From positions 3,317,314 to 3,370,675 of the forward strand of contig CP070707.1 in the NCBI GenBank assembly GCA_020350205.1: a DNA stretch of 53,362 nt. The letters run 5' to 3'. Shown here piece after piece: positions 17,065-25,767 of this stretch (position 1 is the first letter of the stretch; the number at the start of each line of letters is the position of its first letter). The DNA comes from a bacterium (GTDB lineage: Bacteria > Calditrichota > Calditrichia > RBG-13-44-9). The position numbers were made by a program, and so were the translations under genes. The notes below the pieces were generated by a model. That model made no database searches. It was not told the DNA's origin and was given only the letters and a program-made list of their open reading frames with translations.

Positions 17065-18450
17065 TTAAATTTGAAAAGAAAAACCAATCAGGAATTTCAG
17101 GCGCCGGTAAGAAAGCTCCGCATTCTGTAAAAAATCTTCCAGATTCTCGGAGACTGAAAACTCCGGAAAAGCCAGGGAGCGCTTCAAATTATCTGATCCA
17201 AAGGCATAGTTAACACCCAATGTAAACTCTGACCTGCCCAAAGTGAAAGCCAAACCGGCAGCCAAATGATAGATATCCCAGAAGGAAATCGCCAGATTTG
17301 TCCTGGTTTCTGGAACTGCAGCCGAGTAATCGGTAACAAAACTGGTATAACCATTTAACTTTTCTTTGAAGTTGATTTCGATACCGATTCCATAATTGAT
17401 AATACTTTTCAATTCGTGATCCACCCGGTTTTCCAGACTTTCGCCGCTACTCTGTGCCTCAAAATTGGAAGTCTCCAGAACTCTGAATTTCTGAACCGCA
17501 TCGAACCACTCTGCGCTGGCATGTACTCTGGTTTTCCCCCATTTATAGGAGAGACCACCCCCGATGGAAAAGGGAGTATGGTAGGTTGATGAAACATCTT
17601 GCTGATAATTGGCGGCAAATAACTGATCTTCAGTTCCGTCTCCGTCGAGATCCACATCACTCGCTGCGGCGTTCAGCAAGGCAGATCCACTCCCGGTCAA
17701 ATTGAGTGAAGGTGTGGTGATAGTGATACCCAGGGTTAATGGATCCAGGTTTATACCCATGCCGCCTTTCCATAGTGTCCGGAAATTTTTATAGTCAAAT
17801 TGACGGATTAATGTGGCCATTGCTACATTCCCAGCCGGGTTTAGGCTCTGGACAAGGAATTGATTGCGGGCTTTTTGATCGCGGACAGCCAGATACTGGG
17901 TGATACCCACCGCTATTTTAGAATTCCAGGCGTATGCCCAGCTGATACCGAACCATAAATCGGATAGGTTCTGGTCTGCAGTAAGTTCCCTGCCAACCAG
18001 CTCTTGACCAGAAGTGATATCCCTCATAATGCCGCGTCGCCCTTCGATACCATACTTCATCTGCTGTCGGGTCAGGATTGAGTAAGAGAGTTTGTGGTCT
18101 TTTAACCACTTGAAGGTAAATGACCCTGCGAATAGGGAGGGAGCGGCATCTACCTGTGATGAACTTAAATCGATCCCCTCATCGGCTCCCCCTTTTAAGT
18201 TGAGGGTATTGACCTGATAAACCTTTCCACTAAGCAAGATTTCAGGATTGGGGAATAGTGCCAGGGCTGCCGGATTGTAGTAGGTCGCTGCCATATCGGA
18301 AACACTCCCAATCACAGCCCCACCCAGCAAGGTGGAACGGGTACCATATTGTAAATTCCAGTAGTGGGAGTCCTGGGCAGATAGATGAGTTCCTGAAATA
18401 CTCAATATGACAACTATTGTTAAAAGGTCAAATCGTTTATGAATTGACAT
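17065..18450 (-). CDS. FadL/OmpP1-like outer-membrane transport protein
   Basis: The 461-residue protein has a signal peptide (ending HLSAQ). Its N-terminal segment YGTRSTLLGGAVIGSVSDMAATYYNPAALALF contains the NPAAL motif of FadL-type and PorV/UPF0164-type barrels. Aromatic strands follow through to the C-terminal KFLIGFSFQI. FadL proteins carry long-chain fatty acids or other hydrophobic compounds across the outer membrane; the substrate here is unknown. The insert SDVDLDGDGTEDQLFAA (~260-276) resembles a calcium-binding DxDxDG loop. The gene converges on the LolA-like gene with only 60 nt between and may be functionally linked. Confidence 0.85.
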   Translation of the reverse strand: MSIHKRFDLLTIVVILSISGTHLSAQDSHYWNLQYGTRSTLLGGAVIGSVSDMAATYYNPAALALFPNPEILLSGKVYQVNTLNLKGGADEGIDLSSSQVDAAPSLFAGSFTFKWLKDHKLSYSILTRQQMKYGIEGRRGIMRDITSGQELVGRELTADQNLSDLWFGISWAYAWNSKIAVGITQYLAVRDQKARNQFLVQSLNPAGNVAMATLIRQFDYKNFRTLWKGGMGINLDPLTLGITITTPSLNLTGSGSALLNAAASDVDLDGDGTEDQLFAANYQQDVSSTYHTPFSIGGGLSYKWGKTRVHASAEWFDAVQKFRVLETSNFEAQSSGESLENRVDHELKSIINYGIGIEINFKEKLNGYTSFVTDYSAAVPETRTNLAISFWDIYHLAAGLAFTLGRSEFTLGVNYAFGSDNLKRSLAFPEFSVSENLEDFLQNAELSYRRLKFLIGFSFQI

Positions 18451-18780
18451 AATATATCCCCGGTGATGGTTTGTGTTTGTAATTAGGCTGTAAAATAGTA
18501 TACAACCAGCTCATGTCCAATTTGTTAATTTCACTGTAACCCATTGTGTTATTTAAATATGAAAAGATAATAGTCTTGGACAAATAATAAATTATATGAA
18601 TAATTATGCGACCCTAAATTTCCATCTGGCCAGCGCAGTCGGACAGGCATTCAAGGGTCTCATCTCAAGAAAAATAAGATGTTGAGACAAGCTCAGCATG
18701 ACATTCTGTAAAAGTATGGTCTGTCTGATGCAATTTTATCTTAGTAGCAAATCGTATTAATGTGTATTTAAATTATATAA
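18451..18780. other. Intergenic, 330 nt, with a palindromic repeat remnant
   Basis: No gene is seen. Bases 18678-18714 contain TTGAGACAAGCTCAGCATGACATTCTG, a small palindrome (TGAG/CTCA) with the GACATTCTG-type end. The same kind of unit occurs near 20.82 kb in the opposite orientation and belongs to a dispersed intergenic family. The promoter of the FadL-like gene should lie next to 18450. Confidence 0.55.
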
Positions 18781-19521
18781 TTAAGGTACTGTAATCGATT
18801 GTTTAATGGAAACTTCTACAATCGTTTCCGCCGGAACCTGGATATGTTTTCCGCCGGCCAGTAAAGCCAATCCGGCACCGACAGCCGCTCCGGCTCCGGC
18901 ATCCCCGGCAGCTGCTCCAATCAATGCTCCTGCGCCAACCGCCCGGGCAGCCCCGCCGCGACCGCCTTCGGCACCCACATCGTCGGTGACCATTGCAACC
19001 AATTGATTGTTTAGATTGATTTTGTCAAAAGAAACCACAATGCGCTGCATCCCCACTCTTCTTCCGCCTATGGATTCCAATACTGTTCCATAGACCGGGG
19101 TTCCTTTCGGAGCGACAACTTTTCCATCCACATTGAGATCCGCTTCCAGTTCGCAGGTGAATTTAGAGCCCTGCTGGTGAGAGGCGGTACTGATAGCCTC
19201 CTTGGTGCGAATCATAATCTTGGTACCGGCCGGGATTTGGGTTCCGCTGGCAACAGGTGTTCCCACGGCAGCTGCAGCTAAGGCCGGGGCGGCTGCGCCT
19301 TCAGAGGCTGCTTTTTCAGCGGGAGCAGAGAAAGTGAGCGACTTAATTTCCGCCGTTGCCACTTCCTGTACTGCACCACTGGTTTCAAACTTGATGGTGG
19401 TTTCTGTACCCCCTTTGTATTTACCTTCCAGGGTCAATCCGTTCTTCAGAACCAGAGTGTCTGCCTGGAGGGAAAACATCAGTAGTAGAACCGAGACATT
19501 AATTAATTGTAATTTTACCAT
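18781..19521 (-). CDS. Exported Gly/Ala-rich protein with glycine-zipper segment
   Basis: I do not recognise a defined family. The 246-residue product has a signal peptide (~1-21). A short domain resembling stress/adhesion 'LKNG..LEGKYKGGTETTIKFETSG' repeats occupies ~24-65. An Ala-rich linker (~68-95) and a beta-rich domain follow (IPAGTKIMIRTKEAISTASHQQGSKFTCEL, then APKGTPVYGTVLE). A glycine-zipper stretch lies at ~190-220 (GAGALIGAAAGDAGAGAAVGAGLALL). The second half resembles exported proteins of Acidobacteriota and VirB10/TrbI-like beta domains, but only loosely. GC content is clearly higher than in neighbours. AAGGAG precedes the ATG. Confidence 0.75.
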   Translation of the reverse strand: MVKLQLINVSVLLLMFSLQADTLVLKNGLTLEGKYKGGTETTIKFETSGAVQEVATAEIKSLTFSAPAEKAASEGAAAPALAAAAVGTPVASGTQIPAGTKIMIRTKEAISTASHQQGSKFTCELEADLNVDGKVVAPKGTPVYGTVLESIGGRRVGMQRIVVSFDKINLNNQLVAMVTDDVGAEGGRGGAARAVGAGALIGAAAGDAGAGAAVGAGLALLAGGKHIQVPAETIVEVSIKQSITVP

Positions 19522-19669
19522 TCTATTCTCCTTCTTTTAATATAATTAAGTATTTCTCGCAAAGGCGCTAAGCCGGAAATTCTAGATACTAAATTAAATC
19601 CAATTCTAAATCTACAATAAGAAACTTTTGAAAAATTAGCCCATGTATGAATATTTAATTCTAATTATT

Positions 19670-19735
19670 GTCATCCCGAATTCCCGTCAGGCCGCCCTGT
19701 CTGCTGCAGAAAAGCGGACAGTTGGTTCGGGATCT
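19670..19735. repeat. Imperfect palindrome, TCATCCCGA...GGGATCT element
   Basis: Outer arms TCCCGAA (19674-19680) and TTCGGGA (19726-19732) enclose inner arms CTGTCTGCT (19697-19705) and AGCGGACAG (19713-19721). The left end TGTCATCCCGA and right end GGGATCT match the ends of the element at 1124-1246. Confidence 0.7.
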
Positions 19736-19762
19736 CAAATATTTCATATTTATCATTAACTT

Positions 19763-19797
19763 AATGGGATTCCGGCTTGGGGGCCGGAATAACATGG
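19763..19797. repeat. Perfect 8-bp hairpin adjoining the palindromic element
   Basis: ATTCCGGC (19769-19776) and GCCGGAAT (19783-19790) form a perfect stem with a 6-nt G-rich loop, followed by AACATGG. It is the same style of unit as its neighbour at 19670-19735 and is probably part of one composite repeat. There is no T-run, so it is not a typical terminator. Confidence 0.6.
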
Positions 19798-20034
19798 TAA
19801 TATTTATTAGATATTTAGAAAATGTTTACAATTAATCAATTTTTTCAGAAGTTTCTAATATTAAATCAAGCGTGCATAAATTAAGGTAAATAATTAGCTC
19901 AGCCAATAAAATTTAACCGAATTCCCAACTCAAGTAGTTCAAATTATTGCCGGATATTTTTTGCTTGCCGGTTATCATTTTGGTGAACCAGGAACTTTAT
20001 AGCCAGTCCTCAGTTTTTATTGTTTATTTAGACG

Positions 20035-20697
20035 ATGAGAAAGTATCGTATGAAAAATTTCAGTTTCATTCTAATTTACAGTATATGTGTCAATTTTATT
20101 ATTTTTGGGTGCAATATGGGACAAACTGATCAGAAAAAGACTATGGGAAATAAAGAGGTGAATCCAAAGAATCTGCAAACCGCCATTTTTGCCGGGGGAT
20201 GCTTCTGGTGCATGGAGCCGCCCTATGATAATCTCCCGGGCATTATTTCAACCACAGCAGGCTATACCGGCGGACATGTGGAAGATCCCTCTTACGAAGA
20301 GGTTAGTACGGGGGAAACGGGACATGCTGAGGCTGTAAAGATTGAGTTTGATTCCACCAAAATCAGTTATGCGGAATTATTGCGGGTTTTCTGGCGTAAC
20401 ATCGATCCAACCAATCCCTTCGGGCAGTTTGCGGACCGGGGATCCCAGTACCGTACCGCCATCTTCTACCTGGATGATAAACAAAAAGAAACCGCATTGC
20501 AATCTAAGAGAGAACTGGAAGAATCAGGAAAATTTAAGGATCCGATCGTTACTCAGATTGTTCCCGCAGCGGTGTTTTATCCGGCCGAGGATTACCATCA
20601 GGAATATTATAAAAAGAATCCTTTAAGGTACTACAACTACAAAGTGGGTTCTGGCCGGGCAGGGTATCTGGAGAAGACCTGGGGGGAGGAAAAATAA
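20035..20697 (+). CDS. msrA: Peptide-methionine (S)-S-oxide reductase MsrA, lipoprotein form
   Basis: The 220-residue MsrA carries an N-terminal lipoprotein signal with a lipobox ending IIFGC (Cys26). The catalytic motif GCFWCMEPPYD (Cys56) follows, with the family blocks TTAGYTGGHVEDPSYEEVSTG and GHAEAVKIEFD and the C-terminal RPAEDYHQEYY-like segment (here YPAEDYHQEYYKKNP). It reduces the S-epimer of methionine sulfoxide, here probably in exported proteins because of the lipoprotein signal. ATG 20035 and 20050 are both possible starts. The second has a weak AGAAAG site and gives a cleaner signal peptide. It stands alone on its strand. Confidence 0.96.
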   Translation: MRKYRMKNFSFILIYSICVNFIIFGCNMGQTDQKKTMGNKEVNPKNLQTAIFAGGCFWCMEPPYDNLPGIISTTAGYTGGHVEDPSYEEVSTGETGHAEAVKIEFDSTKISYAELLRVFWRNIDPTNPFGQFADRGSQYRTAIFYLDDKQKETALQSKRELEESGKFKDPIVTQIVPAAVFYPAEDYHQEYYKKNPLRYYNYKVGSGRAGYLEKTWGEEK

Positions 20698-20997
20698 GAG
20701 AAAAGACTAAAGATATAAGAAGAAAAGCATGAAGCAGGGAGCTGAGAACTGTTAGATTGATACACAAAATCCGGGTATGACGATGCGAAGTGTATCGTTT
20801 GATTTTAGACTTTAGATTCTTCGACTGCGCTCGGCTCAGAATGACAGCAATTGCAGCCTAGGACTTAAAACAGTCAAGCAGGAATTAAGGTACTCTTTTC
20901 GAATTCCTTGAGTGCTTGCTATTCTCTACTTCCAGCTTTCTGCGATCAGCAACCTTCGACATTCGGTGTTCATTATTCGATATTCGAAATTCGTTTT
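20698..20997. repeat. Intergenic, 300 nt, mosaic of heptamer arrays and a palindrome
   Basis: No gene is seen. Three joined motif types are visible. GATTTTA/GACTTTA/GATTCTT heptamers lie at 20801-20821. A palindromic unit (ATTCT...AGAAT around a TGCGCTCG core) lies at 20816-20846. An ATTCGAT-class array of six heptamers at 20954-20995 ends 2 nt from the stop codon of the minus-strand gene at 20998. A degenerate 7-bp pattern (AAAGACT, AAAGATA, TAAGAAG) also begins just after the msrA stop. Confidence 0.75.
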
Positions 20998-21933
20998 CTA
21001 GGTTAGCTTTTCATAATGTTTCAGAATCCGCAACGCCCTCAGGGTATTCCAGCGGCTCGGTTTTCCCACTTCTTCCATTTCGAAAAATGTTCTTCCGGGA
21101 TAACGTTGCTGTAAAATCCAGCAGCCATCTTTCTGCCGACGTTTGTGCAAAATTTGCAGGGCATCATCCATCCTGGAATCATAGGGAATTTTACTGTATT
21201 GAAAATAATCGAGTGCCCTTAAAATATCATATCGCCAGCGTGGTGGAAAGGAAAGACGGGTCATTTTGGAGTCGACTACCCTGCCGGTACGGTGAGATCG
21301 ATAAAGACGATGCTGTAATAAAAATTCAACTGCTCTATCCCGGGATGCAATCACCTCACTTTTACTTCTGGATGTGAAGTTCAGATATTCCTGAAGACCT
21401 TCCAAAACATTGATGGTGGTGTGAAAAGATCCGTGATGTGCTCCCAGATAGCGGCGACAATTCCATCCCCCATCAGGAAGTTGTTCTTTCATAAGGTAAT
21501 CCAGCAGCAGATCATATTTATTCGTTGGGTAATGGAAGAAACTCAGGATGGAGAGAATCATGCCCGTTACACAGGTCTCACTGTTTTTCATGGATTTGAA
21601 ATAATTGATGCCCCCATCCCGATAAATTCCTTTCTCAAGCAATAGGCAGCAAGACTTTTGAATTGGTTTAGTTTCCGGGAGAATCCCGATTCGTCTCAGC
21701 AGGAGCAGACTGTAAGTGGTAGATATCCATTTCGGATTATAGATTCCTCCTCCAAAGAGACCATCAAAGGTTTGTTCTGCCAGTATCTGAGCACCCCATC
21801 CCTCAGCCGCAGTCCTGGATCTCTCCGCGTGAACTTCTGCATGGGTACTTCCCACTACATCTCGCATCACTTGCCATCGTATGGCAGGATCACCTTGGAG
21901 TAACCATTCAATAATTGAGGGTGAAATAGTCAT
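20998..21933 (-). CDS. Terpenoid-cyclase-fold (alpha/alpha-toroid) protein
   Basis: The 311-residue protein appears to be built of paired helices of the prenyltransferase/squalene-cyclase toroid. Helical repeats carry motifs such as DGGINYFKSM, QLPDGGWNCRRY (a QW-like motif), HHGSFHTTINVLEGLQEYL, WRYDILRALDYF and KDGCWIL. No DXDD acid motif of squalene-hopene cyclases is visible, so cyclase activity should not be assumed. Similar short proteins are usually annotated as hypothetical. No clear ribosome site precedes the ATG. Its stop codon is abutted by a heptamer array. It is followed by unrelated intergenic repeats and lies 54 nt downstream of the aldo/keto-reductase-like gene on the same strand. 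Confidence 0.8.
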   Translation of the reverse strand: MTISPSIIEWLLQGDPAIRWQVMRDVVGSTHAEVHAERSRTAAEGWGAQILAEQTFDGLFGGGIYNPKWISTTYSLLLLRRIGILPETKPIQKSCCLLLEKGIYRDGGINYFKSMKNSETCVTGMILSILSFFHYPTNKYDLLLDYLMKEQLPDGGWNCRRYLGAHHGSFHTTINVLEGLQEYLNFTSRSKSEVIASRDRAVEFLLQHRLYRSHRTGRVVDSKMTRLSFPPRWRYDILRALDYFQYSKIPYDSRMDDALQILHKRRQKDGCWILQQRYPGRTFFEMEEVGKPSRWNTLRALRILKHYEKLT

Positions 21934-21987
21934 TTATTAAATATAAGAGTCGGGTGGTTGTCTCACATATTCAAAATAAAGATTATG

Positions 21988-22800
21988 CTACATAAACCAA
22001 TTCTTCTGCTGGTATACGGCATCTCCAAATTTTTTCATAAAATCCATCTCTTCTAATGAAAGAGGGCCTTCTTCAAGCACTTGGAGATTCTCTTTCAGTT
22101 GCTTCAGGCTGGTTGGAGCGGTCATGCATACATCAACATGAGGATTGGACAATACAAATCTGTACGCCATTCTTGCATTTGGGAGGGGGGCATCTTTGGG
22201 CCAATCCTTTGGTCGGCGCAGGAGATATCGCCAGCGGGTGGCGGTGAAACTGACGATGCCCGGATTGTGCGCAGTGAGAAAGGGAAAAATATCCTTCTCC
22301 GCACCGCGGTGTGCCGCATTATACCGAATCATTAACACATCCAGGGCACCCTCGGCAGCCATTCGGCCTGCAAATTGCCGGTCGTGAGTAGACATGCCCA
22401 CGGCTTTTACCCGTCCTTCTTTCTTTAATTGGTAGAGTTCTTCCCGCGCTTTTAGCGGGAATTCGGACTCTTTTCTTACTCCCAGGAACAGGAAAATGTC
22501 AATATATTCTGTTCCCCATTGCCGTAATCGTTTTTCAAGCGTTTTACGAAGATTAGGATATCCCCAGATTAGATTGTAGGCTCCTGTGGCAATCACATAT
22601 TTCTCCCGCTCAGATTTGAGAACATCACGCATCACCTTTTTCATTTGCCCGTCAATCCCAAATCCAAAGAAATAATTTATTCCCTGGTCAAGAGCAAAAT
22701 AAATCGACTTCTTCCCCGGTCGATAGGTAGCGGAAAGCCCCAGCCGTGAGACGCGAAGTCCCGTGTTTCCTAAGCTAGTGGATGAAAAGGCATTTGGCAT
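21988..22800 (-). CDS. Aldo/keto reductase-fold protein lacking the catalytic tetrad
   Basis: The 270-residue sequence aligns with aldo/keto reductases: the LGNTGLRVSRLGLS opening, ALDQGINYFF at 36-45, an ID-containing strand at 100-102, KKEGRVKAVGMSTH, and the barrel end. The usual Asp, Tyr, Lys and His are not where expected. The NFFDTA..YG region reads NYFFGFGIDG (42-51). The ATK motif reads ATG (Gly73). The LH motif after YIDI reads FLFLG (Leu106). The fold and possibly NADP binding may remain, but classical reductase chemistry is unlikely. An AGGATAAG site precedes the ATG. It is probably co-transcribed with the toroid protein downstream. Confidence 0.87.
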   Translation of the reverse strand: MPNAFSSTSLGNTGLRVSRLGLSATYRPGKKSIYFALDQGINYFFGFGIDGQMKKVMRDVLKSEREKYVIATGAYNLIWGYPNLRKTLEKRLRQWGTEYIDIFLFLGVRKESEFPLKAREELYQLKKEGRVKAVGMSTHDRQFAGRMAAEGALDVLMIRYNAAHRGAEKDIFPFLTAHNPGIVSFTATRWRYLLRRPKDWPKDAPLPNARMAYRFVLSNPHVDVCMTAPTSLKQLKENLQVLEEGPLSLEEMDFMKKFGDAVYQQKNWFM

Positions 22801-23006
22801 TTTCTTATCCTGAAATAGTTAAATTAATAGCGAATAAAAGTATAGGTACTGAATCTTTGCTTACTTCTCTTCCAGCTGAATTAATTTTGCCCTGCGCAGG
22901 CAATATTTAATCTCAAGCAATTAAATAATAGTGAATATTTGGTGTAAATAATTTTATGATTTGTAGTCTGCTCTTTGCTACTTTGTATGATTTGCTTTGA
23001 AAAATA

Positions 23007-23393
23007 TTAACTTTTTTCAAATAATGCAGAGTAAGCCCCAGCAGGATCCTGCATAACGGCATACCGGCCATGGCCTTCCATGCTTTTAGGCCCGACAATT
23101 ATTTTCCCGCCTAATTTCTTACAATTATTAATACTGTGGTCCAGGTTTTCCACCACAATATAAATTAACCAATACGGCGGCAGAGCTGCATTGATACCTC
23201 TGGCATGACAAACACCGGCCAGGGGTTGACCAGTTTCCGGAGATTTCATATTAAAATCCGCATAATCCCCCATAGGGACTTCATCCGGCTGCCATCCCAC
23301 AACCTGATGATAAAAATCCTTAATCTTCCGCGCATCTTGCACTGTGAGATCAATCCAACCGATAGTTCCTGCTGGTAAATTATTATCACTCAT
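23007..23393 (-). CDS. VOC (glyoxalase/bleomycin-resistance) family protein
   Basis: The 128-residue product has the two beta-alpha-beta-beta-beta modules of the VOC fold. Module one is GTIGWIDLTVQDARKIKDFYHQVVGW, followed by YADFNMKSPETGQPLAGVCHARG. Module two is WLIYIVVENLDHSINNCKKLGGKIIVGPK, ending YAVMQDPAGAYSALFEKS. Members bind metals and act as isomerases, dioxygenases or drug-binding proteins; this one resembles the small 'CFP32/glyoxalase-like' group. I set the start at ATG 23393 because AAGGA lies about 10 nt upstream. The frame stays open to 23549, but that extension has no VOC content and includes low-complexity residues. Confidence 0.88.
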   Translation of the reverse strand: MSDNNLPAGTIGWIDLTVQDARKIKDFYHQVVGWQPDEVPMGDYADFNMKSPETGQPLAGVCHARGINAALPPYWLIYIVVENLDHSINNCKKLGGKIIVGPKSMEGHGRYAVMQDPAGAYSALFEKS

Positions 23394-23624
23394 AGTTGGC
23401 GTATCCTTACCTGCTATAATCATACGAATTTTCATGCATATGTATGAATTTAATTTTTCTTTTGAATAAAATGTAATGGTTTTTGTTGTGAAATCAATTA
23501 GAAATATTCCGGCATAATCCGGCTTGGTGTATGCCAGGCTTAAGAACATTCTAAATTCATTTTTGTTTTCTCCTGAACAGCCCTTAATTTAGAAACCGTT
23601 ACTGATAATCAAGGAACAAAACGT

Positions 23625-24794
23625 ATGCCTCGATTTCCTGATATGGCACAACGGGTTCAGCGTGTCCCCGCCTCGGTGTTTGAGAGGTTCAGAAAAAAAA
23701 TGAAGGAAAAAGGGTCTTATCTCATTCACCTGCATATTGGGGATACCTATTTACATCCGCGATATAACCTCCCGATTTCGGATGAGTTCATGAAAAAACG
23801 TCCCTATTTTAATCGCTACTGTAATACCTTTGGGGTGGAAAGATTCCGCCGGGTACTTAAGGAAAAACTGACAGAAGATAACGGTTTTGCTGTTTCTGAA
23901 GAAAATATTCTTGCGACCAACGGGGCAACCAATGCGCTCAGTGCCAGTGTATTAAGTATAATGAATCCAGCCGAGGAAATCCTGGTGCTCACGCCTTGCT
24001 GGCCTTTTTTTCCGGGTATGGTAGAAATGGCCGATGCAACGGTAGTTGAAATCCCTTTTTATACCGAACTGTACCAACAACCCGATATGGTGATTGCTGA
24101 TTATCTGCAGAATTTTCTCTCTCCCGCAACGGTAGCCATCTATCTGAACACCCCAAATAATCCGAGTGGCAAAGTCCTTAATCACTCTCAACTTAGACAG
24201 CTGGCCGAATTTGCAAAAAAAAATAAGCTCTGGATTATTTCTGATGAGGCATATGACGGTCTGGTTTTCGATCAACATGAACATTTATGTATCGGAACGT
24301 TTCCCGGTTTGTTTGAACAAACAATATCCATTTTCACTTTTTCCAAATCTTTCATGTTTGCCGGTTTACGTTTGGGCTATTTGGTTGCTGAGGAAAGCGT
24401 CATTCAGTCAATCAATAAGACCATGGTCCATCAGTTATACAGTCCATCAACTCTTTCCCAATACATGATGGTTCAACCGGTACGGGACAGACATCAATGG
24501 ATTCCGGAACTGTGCCGGGAATACCAGGGATTACGGGATATGTTTATTGAAAAACTCAAATTTAATGTCCATCCGCCTGAGGGAACTTATTTTCTGTTTT
24601 TTCCCATTGGGGATTTACTGCAGGGTAGGAATTATTGGGAGGTGATAGACTCATTTTTGGAGGAAGGTGTGTCCGTTGCTCCGGGTGAGGATTTCGGTAG
24701 CGGTTTCGAGAATTATATCAGAATTTGCTTTACCGGGGAATCCCCGGAGCGCCTGAAAACCGCCATTGACCGGATCAATCATGTTCTGGCGTAA
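23625..24794 (+). CDS. Class I/II pyridoxal-phosphate aminotransferase
   Basis: The 389-residue protein has the fold-type I aminotransferase marks. These are ILATNGATNALSASVLSIMNP (PLP phosphate region), LNTPNNPSGKVL (substrate Asn), IISDEAYDGLVF (Asp/Tyr), FTFSKSFMFAGLRLGY with the Schiff-base Lys241, and the C-terminal NYIRICFTGE arginine motif. It transfers amino groups between an amino acid and a keto acid. The substrate is unclear, aromatic or branched-chain being typical. It is followed after 36 nt by a nitrilase-family amidase. In several bacteria an aminotransferase (KYAT/MtnE-like) works with omega-amidase, so the pair may form a glutamine-transaminase/omega-amidase route; this is inference. 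AAGGA precedes the ATG. Confidence 0.93.
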   Translation: MPRFPDMAQRVQRVPASVFERFRKKMKEKGSYLIHLHIGDTYLHPRYNLPISDEFMKKRPYFNRYCNTFGVERFRRVLKEKLTEDNGFAVSEENILATNGATNALSASVLSIMNPAEEILVLTPCWPFFPGMVEMADATVVEIPFYTELYQQPDMVIADYLQNFLSPATVAIYLNTPNNPSGKVLNHSQLRQLAEFAKKNKLWIISDEAYDGLVFDQHEHLCIGTFPGLFEQTISIFTFSKSFMFAGLRLGYLVAEESVIQSINKTMVHQLYSPSTLSQYMMVQPVRDRHQWIPELCREYQGLRDMFIEKLKFNVHPPEGTYFLFFPIGDLLQGRNYWEVIDSFLEEGVSVAPGEDFGSGFENYIRICFTGESPERLKTAIDRINHVLA

Positions 24795-24830
24795 AGGTTT
24801 ATAAATTTTGTTTTACAGAGGGAAAATTGT

Positions 24831-25634
24831 ATGAAACTACGAGTTGGTTTTTATCAGTTCCGTCCCAGTTTCGGTAAGGTTGAGCGTAATCTGAATAAGG
24901 TAATCAACACTCTAAACAGCATTAAGGCCGATATTATCGTACTCCCGGAACTGGCATTCAGCGGTTATCATTTTGCCGATCGTTCTGAATTGGAGAAGCT
25001 GGCAGAAAATCCCGCTGACAGTTCCACTCTTTCCGCGCTTACCGCGGTCTGTCTTCAAAAAAACCTGTTTGTGGTGACCGGGTTTGCTGAAAAGGATAAG
25101 AATAAAATTTATAATTCCGCTTTATTGATAGGACCTCAGGGTCTGATTCATATTTACCGAAAAATCCAGCTTTTTTTTCGGGAAAAAGAAGTATTTGAAC
25201 CGGGTAATATTCCGTTACAGGTTCACGAGGTGAAGGGCGTCAAACTGGGAATGATGATCTGTTTTGACTGGATCTTTCCGGAAATTATGCGGTCCCTGGC
25301 CCTGCAGGGAGCGGATCTGATTTGCCACCCCGCCAATCTGGTTTTGAGTTACTGTCAGGAAGCGATGAAAACACGCTGCCTGGAGAACGGGGTATTTGCT
25401 ATCACCGCCAATCGGGTCGGGGCAGACCGCAGGCCGCACGGCACCCTGGAATTTACCGGAAAAAGTCAGATCGTGGCGCCCAAAGGAGATATCCTGCATC
25501 GTTCAAAAACACAGCGGGAAGAGATATTCATCGCCGAAATTGATTCCCTGCAAGCCAGAGATAAAAAAATGACTGAGCTTAACGATCTGTTTCAGGATCG
25601 CCGTCCGATGTACTATAAAAGAATATGTGAATAG
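24831..25634 (+). CDS. Carbon-nitrogen hydrolase (nitrilase superfamily)
   Basis: The 267-residue amidase has the complete triad: Glu40 in LPELAFSGY, Lys111 in YRKIQLFFREKE, and Cys144 in GMMICFDWIFPE. The following Glu is typical of the superfamily. It should hydrolyse an amide or nitrile; the substrate is not identifiable. The position directly after the aminotransferase suggests omega-amidase-like work on the keto-acid amide formed by transamination (inferred). The start has AGAGGGA upstream. The next gene is porX, after a 133-nt gap that probably carries its promoter. Confidence 0.92.
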   Translation: MKLRVGFYQFRPSFGKVERNLNKVINTLNSIKADIIVLPELAFSGYHFADRSELEKLAENPADSSTLSALTAVCLQKNLFVVTGFAEKDKNKIYNSALLIGPQGLIHIYRKIQLFFREKEVFEPGNIPLQVHEVKGVKLGMMICFDWIFPEIMRSLALQGADLICHPANLVLSYCQEAMKTRCLENGVFAITANRVGADRRPHGTLEFTGKSQIVAPKGDILHRSKTQREEIFIAEIDSLQARDKKMTELNDLFQDRRPMYYKRICE

Positions 25635-25767
25635 CTGCCAATAAAATCTCCTTAATAGTGAATTTTAAATTCATGGAAAAGCATCTGGAAAGAACAATTT
25701 ATACTGATCAGCGTAGAAACCAAGTGCAGATGATGCAAGATTGATAATATATATTTTTGAGGTATTC

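Larger units (their letters stand above)
19522..20034. other. Intergenic, 513 nt, holding two palindromic repeats
   Basis: No gene is seen. Divergent promoters for the Gly/Ala-rich gene and msrA should lie here. Two palindromic repeats sit at 19670-19735 and 19763-19797. The rest is AT-rich and featureless. Confidence 0.5.
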
